From Pisaster brevispinus (lineage: Eukaryota > Echinodermata > Asteroidea > Forcipulatida > Asteriidae), in NCBI GenBank assembly GCA_023634235.1, contig JAMKCF010000031.1, forward strand, positions 1,178,001-1,242,000: a stretch of DNA of 64,000 nucleotides, written 5' to 3'. Both the position numbers and the translations under genes were made by a program. Below, in pieces: positions 24,001 through 35,220 of this stretch (positions within the stretch are counted from its first letter, which is position 1; each line of letters starts with the position of its first letter). The notes beneath the pieces were generated by a model. It saw nothing but the letters and a program-made list of their open reading frames with translations, searched no databases and was not told the origin of the DNA.

Positions 24001-27000
24001 AGAAAGGCTTCAGGCATGAAGCCTTTCTGAAAACACACAATTCTTTGTTACAAGGGTGTTTTTTTTCTTGCAACCTCAATGAAGAATTGGTTTCCAAATT
24101 TTCACAGGTTTCTTATTTTGTGCATATGTTGAGATACACCAAGTGAGAATACTGGTCTTTGACTATTACCAAAAGTATACCCTACCTAAATGGTATGCAA
24201 AAATGCTCCCACATTTCTTCGGTTTGGCTTGTTCAAGAACTTCTGGCTTGTTGTAAAATTGTCTCAACACATTGTTAAAACTATCATGTTTTGTATTTTC
24301 TTTAGGTCCGTATATGCAAAGTGGAACTAACTTGGTCTTAAGGCGACAGAAGGCACTCCCGAAACCCAAAAGTTTTGGTTTGCATAAGAGAAGCTCCACA
24401 CATCCTGTGGAAGGTAGGTGGATACTGAAGCAATTTATGTCTCTCTGTAACAATACTATTTGAGAACTATATAATCAATCTTGTGTTTGTGATCCAAATT
24501 TAATTAAAAATGAAATGCCCAATTTCATAAGCTGTAAAGCAGAAGTACTCCATAGTACGTTTTTTCCCGAAAATGTTTTGACTCCATCAACTCACCAATT
24601 TTCATTTTTGAAAATGTTGACTGACAAAGGACAAAGTGATGCCTCAAATGGAGCAGATATTTATTAACGCTAATGTCTCTGCTCAGGACATTTCAAAGCT
24701 CTTTTCAGGCTTCCAGCTACACTTTTTAAGGACTACATAATTAAACATGCAAATTTAAAGCTGAAAAAACAATACAACAAATAAAACAAAAATTGAATAT
24801 TTATTTTTGGATTTTTTGTTATTTCCTTTGATCCGCCCACAATTTGAAAAGAAGTCAAAACTGGTAAAATATTTATTATTCTGAATGGTCCCTAAGTAAA
24901 AAATTGTGGATTACAATTTTATGGCATTTTTGGCTGCATGGTAGTCTTTTGAGAGCTAATCACATTTTTAAAGTTACCCCAAATTATGACATTCTTTTTC
25001 CTCCTCATCTAGGTGTAGTAAATAATGAAGTCATGGAATCATCCAGCACCTTTCCTCCTACAAACCACCAAAGAAGTAAGACTGTGACTTCCCCCGAGCC
25101 TGGTTCTTCCCCTCGTAGTAAAACCAAGAGTTTAGTCACAAGGACAACTGCACAGAGCGGAGAGAGACTCAGGCTAGCGAAACAGACTGCAGAAAAAGCT
25201 CTCAAGGTACAATCAAGATATTAATGAAAGCAGTTAGAACGCCCCCGACTTAGCTCCGCCTCCAAGACCACAACAAGAAAAACTGGGTGTGTCCCCATGT
25301 GTCCCATACTTTACACACCATATTTTCGTTAATTGCATGATCATCCCATTGCCTGATAATATAAATTGTTTTGTTTGTTTGTTTGTCTGTTTGTTTGTTT
25401 TTTGGTGTTAGGCAGAATATGTGGCAAATAAATGAAGATATATGCTAATCAGCTTCATAGAGCTAGCCAAGCTTCATGGATCCTACTTGTAGACCTTTTT
25501 ATCAGCAATTTGCAAACTGGGCCCTGCATACATCCCATTTATCCATATTGCATAAGTCATAAAGAAGCTGGATGGTGTGATTGGAACAGATGATGAGACA
25601 CACGACATACTTGGATTCACTTCTCTTCAATTGTTTTATCTTCCACAGACGAAGAAGATCTTCACCATCCAGGGCCCGTATCCAGTGGTGCGAGAATGTT
25701 TACGCTCCCGGGACTGGGTGGAGAAACAGTACCGCACTATGGCACCCCACAAGGTCAAGAAGAAACAAGGAAGTGATGACAACGACACGGATGACACTGA
25801 CGATGATGATGATGGTAAGAATGTCATCGTGCATTGAGGTTGCTTTGTGGGCGTACTTTGTGATTCCATGTTCAAGCCTGTCAGAAGAAGAGCAAAATTA
25901 ATGTATTATGCTGTCTTCAGAAGTTGTTGGTCCAAAATTAGTCTTAAATGTGCTATATGTCTTTGAAAAGGGCATCCCAGAATTAATCCAGAATTGCAAA
26001 GCATATGTACAAAAGTATTTTCGAAAACACACCCAAAATACATAATAGACTAAATGGAGGCCTAGTCTTGGCCTAGTCTTGGCCTCAGTGCTACTTCAAA
26101 AGGTCCCCACAGACCGTGTAGACTTGGAGATTTTACAATGAAATGCCCTTTGCAAAATGGAACTTGCCTTGCCCTCTCAAAGATGAAATTCCTGGCCTGG
26201 ACTCAGTAGATCTCACCAAAGTGGCCTCAACGCAGAGCCTTAAAAGGACAATGCACCTTAAAACATTTAGTTGGTCAGGCTTTCTCAGTAGCTGGACCCA
26301 GATGCTGGAATTTCGCTACCTCTCAACATTTGTACTTGCGACTCTGTTCATCAGTTCAAATGTAAACTCAACTCATATCTGTATTCATCTCATGGTTGCT
26401 TTCTCAATGCATTGGGAAAAATGCACTTTAGAAAAATTTGTATTATTGCTGTTATTGTTATTATTATTGATATTACTATTATAAGATGTACACACAAATC
26501 CATACTGAACATCGACGCTTCTCATGAAGTTTCTGTTGTATGAGAGATACTGTGTTATGAAATTTGCACAGATGTGACAAAACATTTCTTTTTATTTTAG
26601 CCTTTTGCCCAAAAGAAGACGGCGCAAATCTGTACTTGTTGAGATATATTTAATGTTAAATATTCTGTATCCAAACAGACGATAACAATGACACCAGTTT
26701 CACCATGGCACCAGTTGACAGTGACGATGATGATAATGGACTAGGGGATTCAGACAACATTTATGGAATAATGGTAAATATGGAAGTCCCTTTTTTTTCA
26801 AACAAAAGTAAATGCAAACCTCAAATTCCCTGAAAATTTGTTCTTTCTTTTGACTCCAGTAAATTATGTTTATTTATTTATTTTGTTAATAAATGTTATA
26901 TTTATACACATTCTAGAGGTCTTGGGTTTGAATCCAGCCCCAGTTGTCTGTGGATATTTTTCCACAAGACTTTGGGGGGGGGGAAGCACTGAGTAATAAG

Positions 27001-30000
27001 TACTTATCACACATCAATGTAAAGACAAAACCAAAAACCATATTCTTTATCCCCAATGTAAATTCAAAATATATGACTTTTATGAAATCTACTAGTTGAT
27101 TACAATTACTGTTTTGATTTTTTGATCTGTTACAGTCAAGAATAGTCAGAAACTCAGATCCCTTCTTCATCTGGACGTGTAGACGAGACACAATCAACTT
27201 CAAGTTCCTGAGGAAGGAAACTATGGTCAACCATTTTGCCAAGAATGGGGCATTCACAACAAAGGTAAGAAGGCAATCTCTTTTCTTTTCTTTTTTTCTT
27301 CTGAGGATAGGAAATGAATATCACTCTCAGTACCCGAATCTCAGGCAATGGGTTATAATTGTGTAAGCTTGTGTAAGCTTTGTGTAAGCTTGATGTTTAC
27401 TGACTTTGGTGCTTTGCAGCTGCTATGGGCACAGTAGTACAATTAAATCAATTGTCTTGTTTTTGTTTTTTCAGAGTGGTCTTTGTACACATCTTCGTAA
27501 TCTGAAGTGGTATGAGAGTATGGATGCAGACTCCTTCTATCCTCGCTCATATAAGATTTGTATAGAGGAAGAGAAGCAGGCCTTTCTTGGTAAGAGGAAA
27601 ATGAAGTGTAATCGACCTTTATCATGGTGTGGCCATCTTGCTTTTCTTCTATTCGACCCAATATAACCAAACTCGAGGCCGGAAGGGAAATATATAGTCT
27701 GGTTTCTGTCATGATGTAAAAATAGAACTGCCACTGTCACTGTTGTATGCATGGTACCTGACACAAATGACCACAGCATGTTAAAGGTCTACATTTATGT
27801 AGTTTGTGTTCATAGTCCAGTCTATGACTAAATTAGGATTTGCTTGTCTCAGTCTCAGACATATAGGGCCAAGTACATTGAACTGCTTAAGCACAAAACT
27901 AGCTAAGCACAAACAATTGTGCTTACCAGAAAAGGTTACCAGCTAAATTTCCATGTAACTTGCACCATTTGTGACTGGTATCCTCCTCATTTTTGCTGTA
28001 GCAGAAAATGTTTCAACAATATTTTCTGCTTTAAGCAGTTCTATGAAATTGGGCCCAGGACACCAATTTGGGGGATAATGCAGGTCCTAAATTCTCTGGT
28101 TACCAACCAAAATACCATATCATTTCTACTGGTTTTCTGCTTAATTGTGCCGAGCAGCCAATTATAATCAAAATTATCTGCCAAAGCAGGTCTCTGAAAT
28201 GAAGCTCAGGTCTAATTTAATTTATCCATGGTGTTAAAAAAAATTAATTCAGATTTTATAGACTTTTGAATTTGCCCTATAGTCACACGGGAAATCTTTT
28301 TCTTTGTATGATATACAAAGCGTGCATTGTTGCAGAATATAATCATGAGGTAAAGCAGTCCAGCCATAATTCACCGAGTGATTATATTCTGCGACAATAC
28401 CAGAATGAAATGCATTCAATACTTGTTTTGTATAACTCACACATAGGTCCTTTGAAATTGAAAATTCAAATTTTCTTTGCCACAAATACAGAACAGACAC
28501 GGAAACTTGTCTACCCCACACTCTGAAAAATATAATAAAAAGAACTTCTGAGCGTTGACAACTCCATACCAACCTTGTCCACCGTGACACGAGGTTGCCT
28601 CATTTGGACAAACGGGCAGAACGATATTTTTGGAAACAACGCTGCAACGTGTCCAATAATTATCCATAATGGACGATCCTATCCAATATTAAATTTGGAG
28701 TGTCGTGGCAGTAAATACATGGCAAAATAATGGGTGAGGCGTGACGCATGTTCCGCCAATCAAATGACAAGGATCTGTGTTTGTTGGTTTATAACAGCTT
28801 CAAGGATATGAATAACTAAGTTTGTTTTTTTTTTTTTTTGGTGGGACCTGAAGGTGACTACAGGTTAAGCTGTGCCTGCAGCATCTTGAAGTGGGTCGTT
28901 CAGAGGCACAATGGTGAACTAGACGTCCCAATGGATGACAATGAAGACATCCCAGATGAAGACACTGTCAAGTCCGACGCTGAAGACGCCCCAACCTCGC
29001 CCAGATCACAATCCAAACCGGCGAACAAACAATCCAAACAATCCAAATTGAAAAGGAGAACTAATCCGGTTTTACCGGCATCCTTGATCCAGACAGCCCT
29101 GGACATTGTGGATAATTACCTCAACGATCTGAGTCACGAGTTTATCGATAGGAGTCTCGACGTGCCTGAGTTAATGTCGGAGAAACAATGGGAGGAGTTC
29201 ATAAAACAGTATTATCAACTAATTTTGTAAGTTTTTTATGGTTTTCAGTTGTGCTTGCAACAGTATTGATCACCTTGCACCAATGTCACACGCAGCCACT
29301 GTCTGCCATGCTCGCTATTTTGAAAGTCAAATTGCACTAACAAGAATACAAGACAAACAATCTACACAAAAACGTACAAAGATACATGGGAAATGACAGT
29401 GAAAATGCACTTACAATGAGCAAGAAACGTCAAGAGACAATCAAATGCGTTTTGAGGTGAGATTTTAAAAAGGAACTAGTCGTTTGAATGTGCAGTGGTA
29501 GCAAATTCCACAAAAATGTGGAACCCAACTTAATCGTGGTGAGCATGTTAACGCTGCATCGCCTAAAATGCACACTGTATAACACACAGGGACATTGACT
29601 CCCCAAAATGGCACAACCAAGATTATTGTGATGATGATGTCAGGTGAATCGGCTCCAATACTCTAACTTTTTCAAGTCTTGCAGAAAAGAAATCCGAAGG
29701 ATCTTCAGATTGGATTCGAACCTATGACCTTCCGCATGGCTCTTTTTGCCTAGTTGTAACTCTTGACTTGATGTCATAAGTTATCCAAAATGCAGCCTTT
29801 GGCTTCCATGTGATGTTTTTAAACCTACATTGAAAATGAAACTCTAGAGCAGATTACTACATGTAAATTGCTTGTCAGCATCGCTTGCGTGTTTACAAGA
29901 AGCCAATTTAAACTCTATAAGATCAGGACTCAATTTCATAGAGCTGCTTAAAACACACAAAGTAGCTAAGCAGAAAATAATTATGCTCGCCAGAATAAGG

Positions 30001-33000
30001 TTGCCAGCAAAAATACCATGTCACATGTACAATTTATGACTGGTATCCTGCTCCTTTTTGCTTAGTGGAAAATTTTTAAGCAATTTTTCCTGCTTAAGCA
30101 ACTCTATGAGATTGGGCCCTGGGGTTTTGAATCCTGCCTGAGGTGCCAGTCGATTTTGTTTCTCTGCTGGATTCGGAAAAGCATAGATTACTTGTGAAAG
30201 TAGTAGTAGCAGCAACCGTGCATCCTGAAAGATGATGGAGTAGCAACAATGGTGATGTAAAGCACTTCCTTGAGTGGATGTAAAGTCGCACTCTGGAGTG
30301 GCAGTCCCATCCACAGTGGCTGCAAGTGAATGAGGAGGAGGGCCTGGACCTGCTGCTCTCCTCGCCTTTCTTCTGGATCTCTTGTCAGCTTGCTGGGAGT
30401 GTCTGGCTTTCTCCACCCTCCATGTGCCTTTTGACACCAGTGACCTCCAAGCAGCACGGTAATCTGCTTCCCTCTCCCAGCTGTCCGTGTCAATGCTGGC
30501 CAACTATATGTCACGCTTACAAATTACATCCAGCGGAGGCAGGGGCATTTGATTGATCGTGTTCCTGTAGCGTGTTCCTGAAGTGCCAGTTGATTTTTTT
30601 CTGTAGGACAGTGATTGTCACACATCAGTGTAGTTTAAAACAAAATACAAATGTTTACATTATGTTCTCCAATTTTTTAGGCTCCATTGTGGTTTTGCCG
30701 TTTACAACTTTCAAATTAATAATTTATGTCTTGCCTGTTTGCAGTGATGGGGGCATCATAGCCGATTCCAGCTCTCAGTGTCCAACATGTGAGAGTATGC
30801 TGAACAGGGTAAGGGGTGTCTCGCCCCAGCTTGACATGGACGGCCTGCGCAATATCTGGATCATCAAACCTGGAGCCAAGTCGAGAGGCAGAGGTAAAAA
30901 ATCAACTTGGAGATACCAACCCCACAGCTGTTTGTTTTTAGAAATGCCACATTAAAGGCAAAGTATACCTTTGGAACTGTTTGATTGTTTTAATCCTATA
31001 TACATGTAAATTATACAATGAAACTAACCTGTGTAAATTTCAAGAGGTGGTAGCATTTTTTAGATATTGCCGAAAATCTGGAACGGGTATGCCATGCAGG
31101 AAGAATAATCCATATTGGAATACACAACTGAGAAATGTTTCATGCATATCAAGTAATAAACCACAAGGGAAACTGACTGGGTGAATTTGAAATGATTTGG
31201 GGTTAAACAAAGAAAATTTGACTAGAGCAGGATTTTAACCATTGACATCCAGATTAATGTGCCGGCGCTCTGCCAACTGAGCTATCTAGCCCTATCTGGC
31301 CCTTATGTTGGCAGTCTCCCTACTTTATCAATATCTTTGTTTCATGCCTGAAAGCAATTATGGAAAAGTATCTTGCTCGAGGACACAAATGCCACACTCT
31401 GCTGGTCAGAAACACCAGAGCTTATTTCTGGTTCTCTCAACCGAAGAAGAAGCTCAATAAATTATGGGGTGCTAAAATTATTCCTTTTTCTTTTTATATT
31501 TCCAGGAATTATCTGCATGAACAAGCTTGAGGACATCCTCAAACTAGTCGGCAATCCAACCATTGTCAAAGAGGGCAAGTGGGTTGTACAGAAGTACATA
31601 GAGCGCCCTCTATTGATCTATAACACCAAGTTTGATATCCGGCAGTGGTTTCTGGTGACCGACTGGAACCCCTTGACTATCTGGTGGTATCAAGACTCAT
31701 ACCTGAGGTTCTGCACTCAACCGTTCTCTCTGGATAATCTTGAATCGTAAGTATAACCAGTGTTGAGATAGCATTGATATACCACTGATGTACCACTGTT
31801 ATACGACTGATATACTACTGATATATCACTGATATATCACTGATATATCACTGATATATCACTGACATACCACTGACATACCACTAATAAATTAGTGATA
31901 TACCACTGATATATCATGGATGAGAAATTTCAGACTTCTATCTGACCTCTGACCTACTTGTGTCTGCTTGGTGAAGCAGACGATTTTGTCAGCAATCTTT
32001 AATTTTGCCTTTGTTAATGCTGTAAAAATTTGTCACATGTGTTTTGCGTGAGAGCCATAAGTGTCGGTTATCTGCAAGTAAAGTCTTAGTCGAGGTCTGT
32101 TTCATAGCACTACTGTGATAGTTTAACCCCTCGGTAGCTGAATGTTACGTTTTGAGAAAAATACCCAAAGATCATGAAATAGCAAAACAAAGGGAGGAAG
32201 GTTCTTAAGGTGCTGTTAATGTTTATTTTTTTCCTTTCCGATAGAGCAATACATCTCTCAAACTTCTCCGTCCAGAAGAATTTTGAGAATGCGACAACCC
32301 GCTCTTCGATGCTCCCCGATGAGAACATGTGGACTAGCGAAGAGTTCCAGCAGTACCTAAAGAACAGAGGGTGCGGGAACGTCTGGCAGGACAGCATTTA
32401 CCCGGGCATGAAGAAAGCCGTTATCGCTGCGCTGCAGTGTACACAAGACATTGTGGAGATGCGCAAGGTGTGGAAATTAAGTTTGAAAGAGCTGCTTGAG
32501 ACAGTTTTGCTTAACAAGTTAATTTACTTAGCCCAAATTGATTTACTTAGCCCAAGCTCATTTACTTAGCCCAAGTTAATTTACGTAGCCAAAGTTAATT
32601 TACTTAGCCCAAATTGATTTACTTAGCCCAAGCTCATTTACTTAGCCCAAGTTCATTTACTTAGCCAAAGTTAATTTACTTAGCCCAAGTTTATTACTAA
32701 GGCCAAGTTATTTTGCTTTGCCCAAGTTAATTTACTTAGCCCAAGTTAGTTCACTTGGCAACGATTTGTAGAGAACCAGTCATTAATCCCAACTCTGTTG
32801 AATGATTATATTTTTACTAGAATCCTTCTTCACTAATAAAATCCAACACCATATGGTGGCTCAACACCCAAACTTTTGCACTCTGATTATGGTAGTCTGC
32901 TTGTGATCCGATGTAAAGCATAATCAGTTTACGAGTGCAGTCCTCAGTCCAACAAAACCAAACAAAACGTGCAGTGGGATTTTAAAGGGTTTGGGATGGT

Positions 33001-34850
33001 TAGGGTTAACAATTTAAATGTCCTTTCATTTCGAAATTTAAAAGCATCTCTCTGCCTTCAATTCCAACAATTCAGAGTTATTAGCATAAACCATTTATTA
33101 TGCATAATACAAATATGAACTTAGTTTGATCAAAGCTCTAAATAAATTTTTGTAGAAAAACTCTTGTTTGGACGATAATGTACAAAAGTAATTATGATGA
33201 TCTCTTTCTGAACAAAAAGAGAATCCTTTTACTTAGAATTACCCTTAAAACAAATAATAAAATTCACTTTCTTTTACAAAGTACAAATAAAGAGAATGCC
33301 TTGCAGACTGCCTTTTTATTCCATAAAATTTAAATTTTTTTTTATGTTTTTGGTCTCCAGAATTCGTTTGAGTTGTACGGAGCAGACTTCATGCTGACTG
33401 AAGATTTCCATCCCTGGCTTATTGAGATCAACTCTTCTCCAGCGATGGGTGCTACAACTGAGATCACAGAGCAGCTCTGCCATGACGTCATTGAGGACAC
33501 CATGAAAGTTGTCCTGGACAGGAAGCATGACAAAAACTGTGACACAGGGAAGTTTGAGCTGGCATTCAAACAGGTAAAGTAAGGGATGTCTTGTATGGCA
33601 GAATGTAGGCTTGAGGTTCCATAAATTATTTGAACCAGTTCCGATTAAAAAAAACACCCAGTGCTGTGTATGCTTGGTACTGGTAGGTTCAAACAGGTAG
33701 GGTAGGGAAAACAGTGAAACACTGAACTGCATGTTTGAATGTTAGTGAGCCATCATGCAACAATTCCAGAGAGAAATGTTCTAAGGTCAGACTGGAGTGA
33801 TTCTGTTAGGAATGAGAGAGAATGTAACTTGATGTGAAGAACTTGATGTATAGGTTAATGAATGAACCAATTGTAACTTGATTCCATCTTCTTTATCAGG
33901 ACATTTTGTTGGTAAAAAAGAAAAACCATTTAAGTGATTTATGTATGTCTTCTACAAAAATAAATTACAAAGAACAGGCGATCATGATTGGCCTCAATAT
34001 CTGTGGAATTATATGTTTTAATTCAATATAATGTTGATTTAAAATGAATTGAATTCTGCTTTAAGGTTAAATGTTGTCTCATCATATGCTTGTTCTTCCC
34101 CCACAGCATCAAGTAACAGTGCCTCCTTACGTTGGTGCCCAGCTGGCTATCGAGGGTACTGGCGTGAGGAACCCCACCCTCAAAATACACAGGCAGAGGA
34201 GCCAGCCTAATATCATCAGCCCAAGACTCGCTGACGGGACGCCGCCGGTAGTCCTTAGGAAGACCACGGTACAGATGAGCCCGCGGAGGTCCAGCTACAA
34301 CAAGGTGGAGGCCATGTCGACAGATACCGATCCCGAGTCGATCAAGGCGACCAACCTGGATGAAATGACCCGGAAGCTAGCAGGTATTAGTAAAGATGAC
34401 TTAGAGCTCATAAAGAAAAGCACTCGCAAGGTCAGGAAGGGGCGTCGCAAACGCAACTTCCGCTTGCCTAATGTCAGCCAAGAGAGCGAAGTCGTTAGAG
34501 AGGAGTTGAAACTCAGAGCAGTGACGGTCAAGGGGTCAGGGGTGGAGGGCAGCCCTGCCCCTGAGCAAAGGTGTGGCCTACAGCCGTACAAATCCCTCAA
34601 AGCCTACACAATTTACAACCACAAGTCTAATATAACACCTCCCACCCCAATCAGTCCTGCACCCCAAGTAACTGAAATACCGAACATCGGGTCTTATCAC
34701 ATAGGGCTCCCGAAGAAGTCCAAACAATCCAAGATCAAACATAGGCCGGTGTTCAATCCCAAACTGAAGATGCAGCATCATAATCCAGATAAAAATGCCA
34801 AGCAGTTTGTTGTTTGCCCCAGTGGGGTCTCAGTTTACTCCAGCGCATAA
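18091..34850 (+). CDS. TTLL3: Tubulin monoglycylase, TTLL3/TTLL8 type, 15 exons
   Basis: Exons: 18091-18522, 22862-22960, 23624-23837, 24306-24413, 25013-25206, 25649-25814, 26679-26773, 27136-27264, 27475-27589, 28854-29226, 30745-30893, 31506-31746, 32245-32467, 33361-33573, 34107-34850. They join in frame to 3495 nt (1164 residues). Residues 1-350 are a basic, low-complexity extension with a short FKPQM motif and a coiled-coil-like patch. [13 protein letters not shown] (from 351) opens the conserved TTLL3/8 module, followed by an acidic patch at about 393-430. ATP-grasp residues are intact: [10 protein letters not shown] (683-692), [11 protein letters not shown] (717-727), KFDIRQW (733-739), and D855, E868 and N870 in YGADF / [10 protein letters not shown]. 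These enzymes add the first glycine to tubulin side chains in axonemes. Residues 918-1164 form a basic, proline-rich tail. A single gene may stand for both vertebrate TTLL3 and TTLL8. Confidence 0.92.
18770..18890. repeat. Palindromic element in TTLL intron 1
   Basis: GGTGCTGTACTCCATATTTT...TTTTGACA pairs with TGTCAAAGTTTTGAAAAACA...GAGTACAGCGCACC around a 13-base spacer, giving an imperfect hairpin of about 33 bp. No ORF and no clear target duplication; probably a small foldback element. Confidence 0.55.
19290..19560 (+). pseudogene. Possible LINE ORF2 tail remnant
   Basis: The plus strand contains [20 protein letters not shown] followed by CKSKL, reminiscent of the NSLP.D.R.A.S...FK.KL ending of non-LTR reverse transcriptases. 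Only this short match is visible; the remainder is degraded. It lies in TTLL intron 1. Confidence 0.3.
20608..20910. repeat. MITE of the GGGTATACCTTTGG family
   Basis: Left end GGGTATACCTTTGGTAG; the right end reverse-complements to GCAAAGTATACCGAACCG. The interior shares GACCATAAAAAC and GATTCCCTTC words with the elements at 23845-24182, 42007-42384 and 53608-54020. Left-end-only copies occur at 30953-31010 and 54258-54320 (GGCAAAGTATACCTTTGG). It lies in TTLL intron 1. Confidence 0.6.
21893..21945 (+). repeat. TTCG/TTCA tetranucleotide microsatellite
   Basis: Interrupted tetranucleotide repeat (GTTCATTCATTCGTACGTTC and so on) within TTLL intron 1. Confidence 0.85.
22366..22569. repeat. Cluster of nested hairpins (three-way-junction foldback)
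   Basis: In order: hairpin GGTTCC-GAT-GGAACC (22366-22380); hairpin CGGACAG-TATAAT-CTGTCCG (about 22397-22416); then a closing stem, TCCAAGTTGACCTGTG (22437-22452) with CACAGGTAACTTGGA (22555-22569), that encloses two more hairpins: GGCTTAATG / CATTAAGCC (22452-22476) and AAATTGCTTTGTGTGAC / GTCACACACAGCAATTT (22499-22553, one mismatch). No ORF. It lies about 290 nt before TTLL exon 2. It may be a complex foldback element or a structured RNA; I do not recognise it. Confidence 0.65.
23390..23577 (-). repeat. tRNA-derived SINE (family also at 59195)
   Basis: On the minus strand the tRNA-like head reads GGTTCGGTAGTGGTGTC, then CCCCGGTTCGAGTCCCGCCG (box B), followed by a body with TGGGTTTTCAGTCCC and CTCTGGGGTTTTCTTCCCAC. 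The plus-strand copy at 59195-59490 has the same body words. It ends about 46 nt before TTLL exon 3, and pairing of the two copies shows the family is dispersed. Confidence 0.65.
23845..24182. repeat. MITE related to the GTATACC family
   Basis: The interior (GACCATAAAAAC, TTTTTCACCAAAACATTTGAAT) matches the elements at 20608 and 42007. The right end reverse-complements to AGGGTATACTTTTGGTAAT. A central perfect hairpin, AAAGGCTTC-AGGCAT-GAAGCCTTT, lies at about 24003-24027. It occupies most of TTLL intron 3. Confidence 0.6.
26056..26190 (-). repeat. Minus copy of the 'CAAGGCCAAGACC' repeat family
   Basis: Contains, inverted, the ATCTTTGAGAGGGCAAGG and CATTTTGCAAAGGGCA words of the copies at 11178 and 59761, with a duplicated GGCCTAGTCTT piece at its left edge. 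It lies in TTLL intron 6. Confidence 0.5.
26915..27045 (+). repeat. SINE-like fragment with box B GGGTTTGAATCC
   Basis: GGTCTTGGGTTTGAATCCAG followed by GAAGCACTGAGTAATAAG and CACACATCAATGT, the same body order as at 12080-12270. Truncated at the 5' side; lies in TTLL intron 7. Confidence 0.45.
27866..28056. repeat. Foldback MITE, GGGCCCAATTTCAT family, copy 1
   Basis: Starts GGGCCAAGTACATTGAACTG and ends TCTATGAAATTGGGCCC. The interior carries TTAAGCA / TGCTTAA inverted words and GACTGGTATCCT. A degraded partial second copy follows to about 28200. Seven or more relatives occur in the window (see 29926, 37032, 37375, 52899, 57147, 63531). It lies in TTLL intron 9. Confidence 0.7.
29690..29790 (-). 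repeat. tRNA-like SINE fragment
   Basis: The minus strand reads TCATAGGTTCGAATCCAATC, a box-B match, beside a GCCATGCGGAAGG head-like segment. There is no complete tRNA cloverleaf, so it is called a SINE remnant rather than a tRNA gene. It lies in TTLL intron 10. Confidence 0.4.
29926..30121. repeat. Foldback MITE, GGGCCCAATTTCAT family, copy 2
   Basis: Starts GGACTCAATTTCATAGAGCT and ends AACTCTATGAGATTGGGCCC. The interior matches copies 1 and 52899 (ACTGGTATCCTGCT, GCTTAAGCA). It abuts a LINE tail remnant at its right edge, in TTLL intron 10. Confidence 0.7.
30122..30545 (-). pseudogene. LINE ORF2 C-terminus with zinc-finger remnant
   Basis: Overlapping minus frames give [20 protein letters not shown] and then, after a shift, [12 protein letters not shown]. 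This is the typical end of many animal non-LTR retrotransposon polyproteins: a W..R..WRSL helix, a basic EKKR-rich segment, then a CxxC...H....C zinc finger. Frames are broken, so it is dead. It lies in TTLL intron 10. Confidence 0.55.
31205..31325 (-). repeat. tRNA-derived SINE head (family also at 39887)
   Basis: The minus strand reads GGGAGACTGCCAACATAAGG then GATAGCTCAGTTGGCAGAGC (tRNA box A) and AATGGTTAAAATCCTGC (degraded box B). The copy at 39887-39995 has the same leader GGGAGACTGCCAACGT, a TAGCTTAGTTGG box A and an intact GGTTCAAGTCC box B. It lies in TTLL intron 11. Confidence 0.65.
31757..31915. repeat. 11-bp tandem repeat GATATATCACT
   Basis: Imperfect tandem copies of GATATATCACT / GACATACCACT begin about ten bases after the donor of TTLL exon 12 (31746). 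Low complexity, no coding potential. Confidence 0.85.
32518..32757. repeat. 19-bp tandem repeat TTAATTTACTTAGCCCAAG
   Basis: About a dozen head-to-tail copies of a 19-bp unit, TTAATTTACTTAGCCCAAG, with variants at the 5' side (TTGATTT, CTCATTT, TTCATTT) and in AGCCAAAG. The variants recur in the same order, suggesting duplication of multi-unit blocks. The array starts about 50 nt after the donor of TTLL exon 13. Confidence 0.85.
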
Positions 34851-34854
34851 TGCT

Positions 34855-34860
34855 AATAAA
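34855..34860 (+). terminator. AATAAA poly(A) signal candidate for TTLL
   Basis: AATAAA begins four bases after the TTLL stop codon (34848-34850). If used, the 3' UTR would be only about 20-30 nt and the transcript would end inside the foldback element that starts at 34862. Later AATAAA copies are at 36744, 41335 and 43769. Confidence 0.35.
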
Positions 34861-34861
34861 C

Positions 34862-35220
34862 AAAGGTTTTATACAAGATTTGGTAAGGATAAAAATCATA
34901 ACTGTTTGATTTTACTCTGAAAGCTTAATGATTATGAAGTTTTTCTGTGAAATATTTCCCAGTGAAACGAAGTCATATTTGAAAAAAATGTATCTAAAAA
35001 CCTAAAAAGCAACAGCTGATTTTGGTTGTTACAACCAAAATTAAGGACAATGTGTTTACATGCTGAAATTTGTTCATGGTTTTTCACTTGTTTTTCTCTA
35101 GACTCACATAATGAGTCAAGCCCAAATTTTCACAGGTTTTTAATTTTATGGATCACACGAAACATGAACACTGTCTGCGACTAATTTGTCAGCTCTACCA
35201 ATTCTGTATAATACCTTTAA
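34862..35220 (+). repeat. MITE with AAAGGT-TTATAC ends, plus copy
   Basis: Left AAAGGTTTTATAC; right GTATAATACCTTT. The interior includes GAAATATTTCCCAGTGAAAC and CAACAGCTGATTTTGGTTGT. The same sequence recurs in inverse orientation at 43083-43440. It starts two bases after the AATAAA that follows the TTLL stop, so the gene's 3' end borders or overlaps it. Confidence 0.7.

Noticed and set aside
24904..25012. Upstream extension of the TTLL exon at 25013
   Set aside because: The frame is open, but a clear pyrimidine tract and CTAG acceptor end at 25012, and joining to the exon at 24306-24413 fits only from 25013.
26143..26484. 113-codon plus frame in TTLL intron 6
   Set aside because: Covers a dispersed repeat and a TTATTA microsatellite; no exon borders in phase with the gene.
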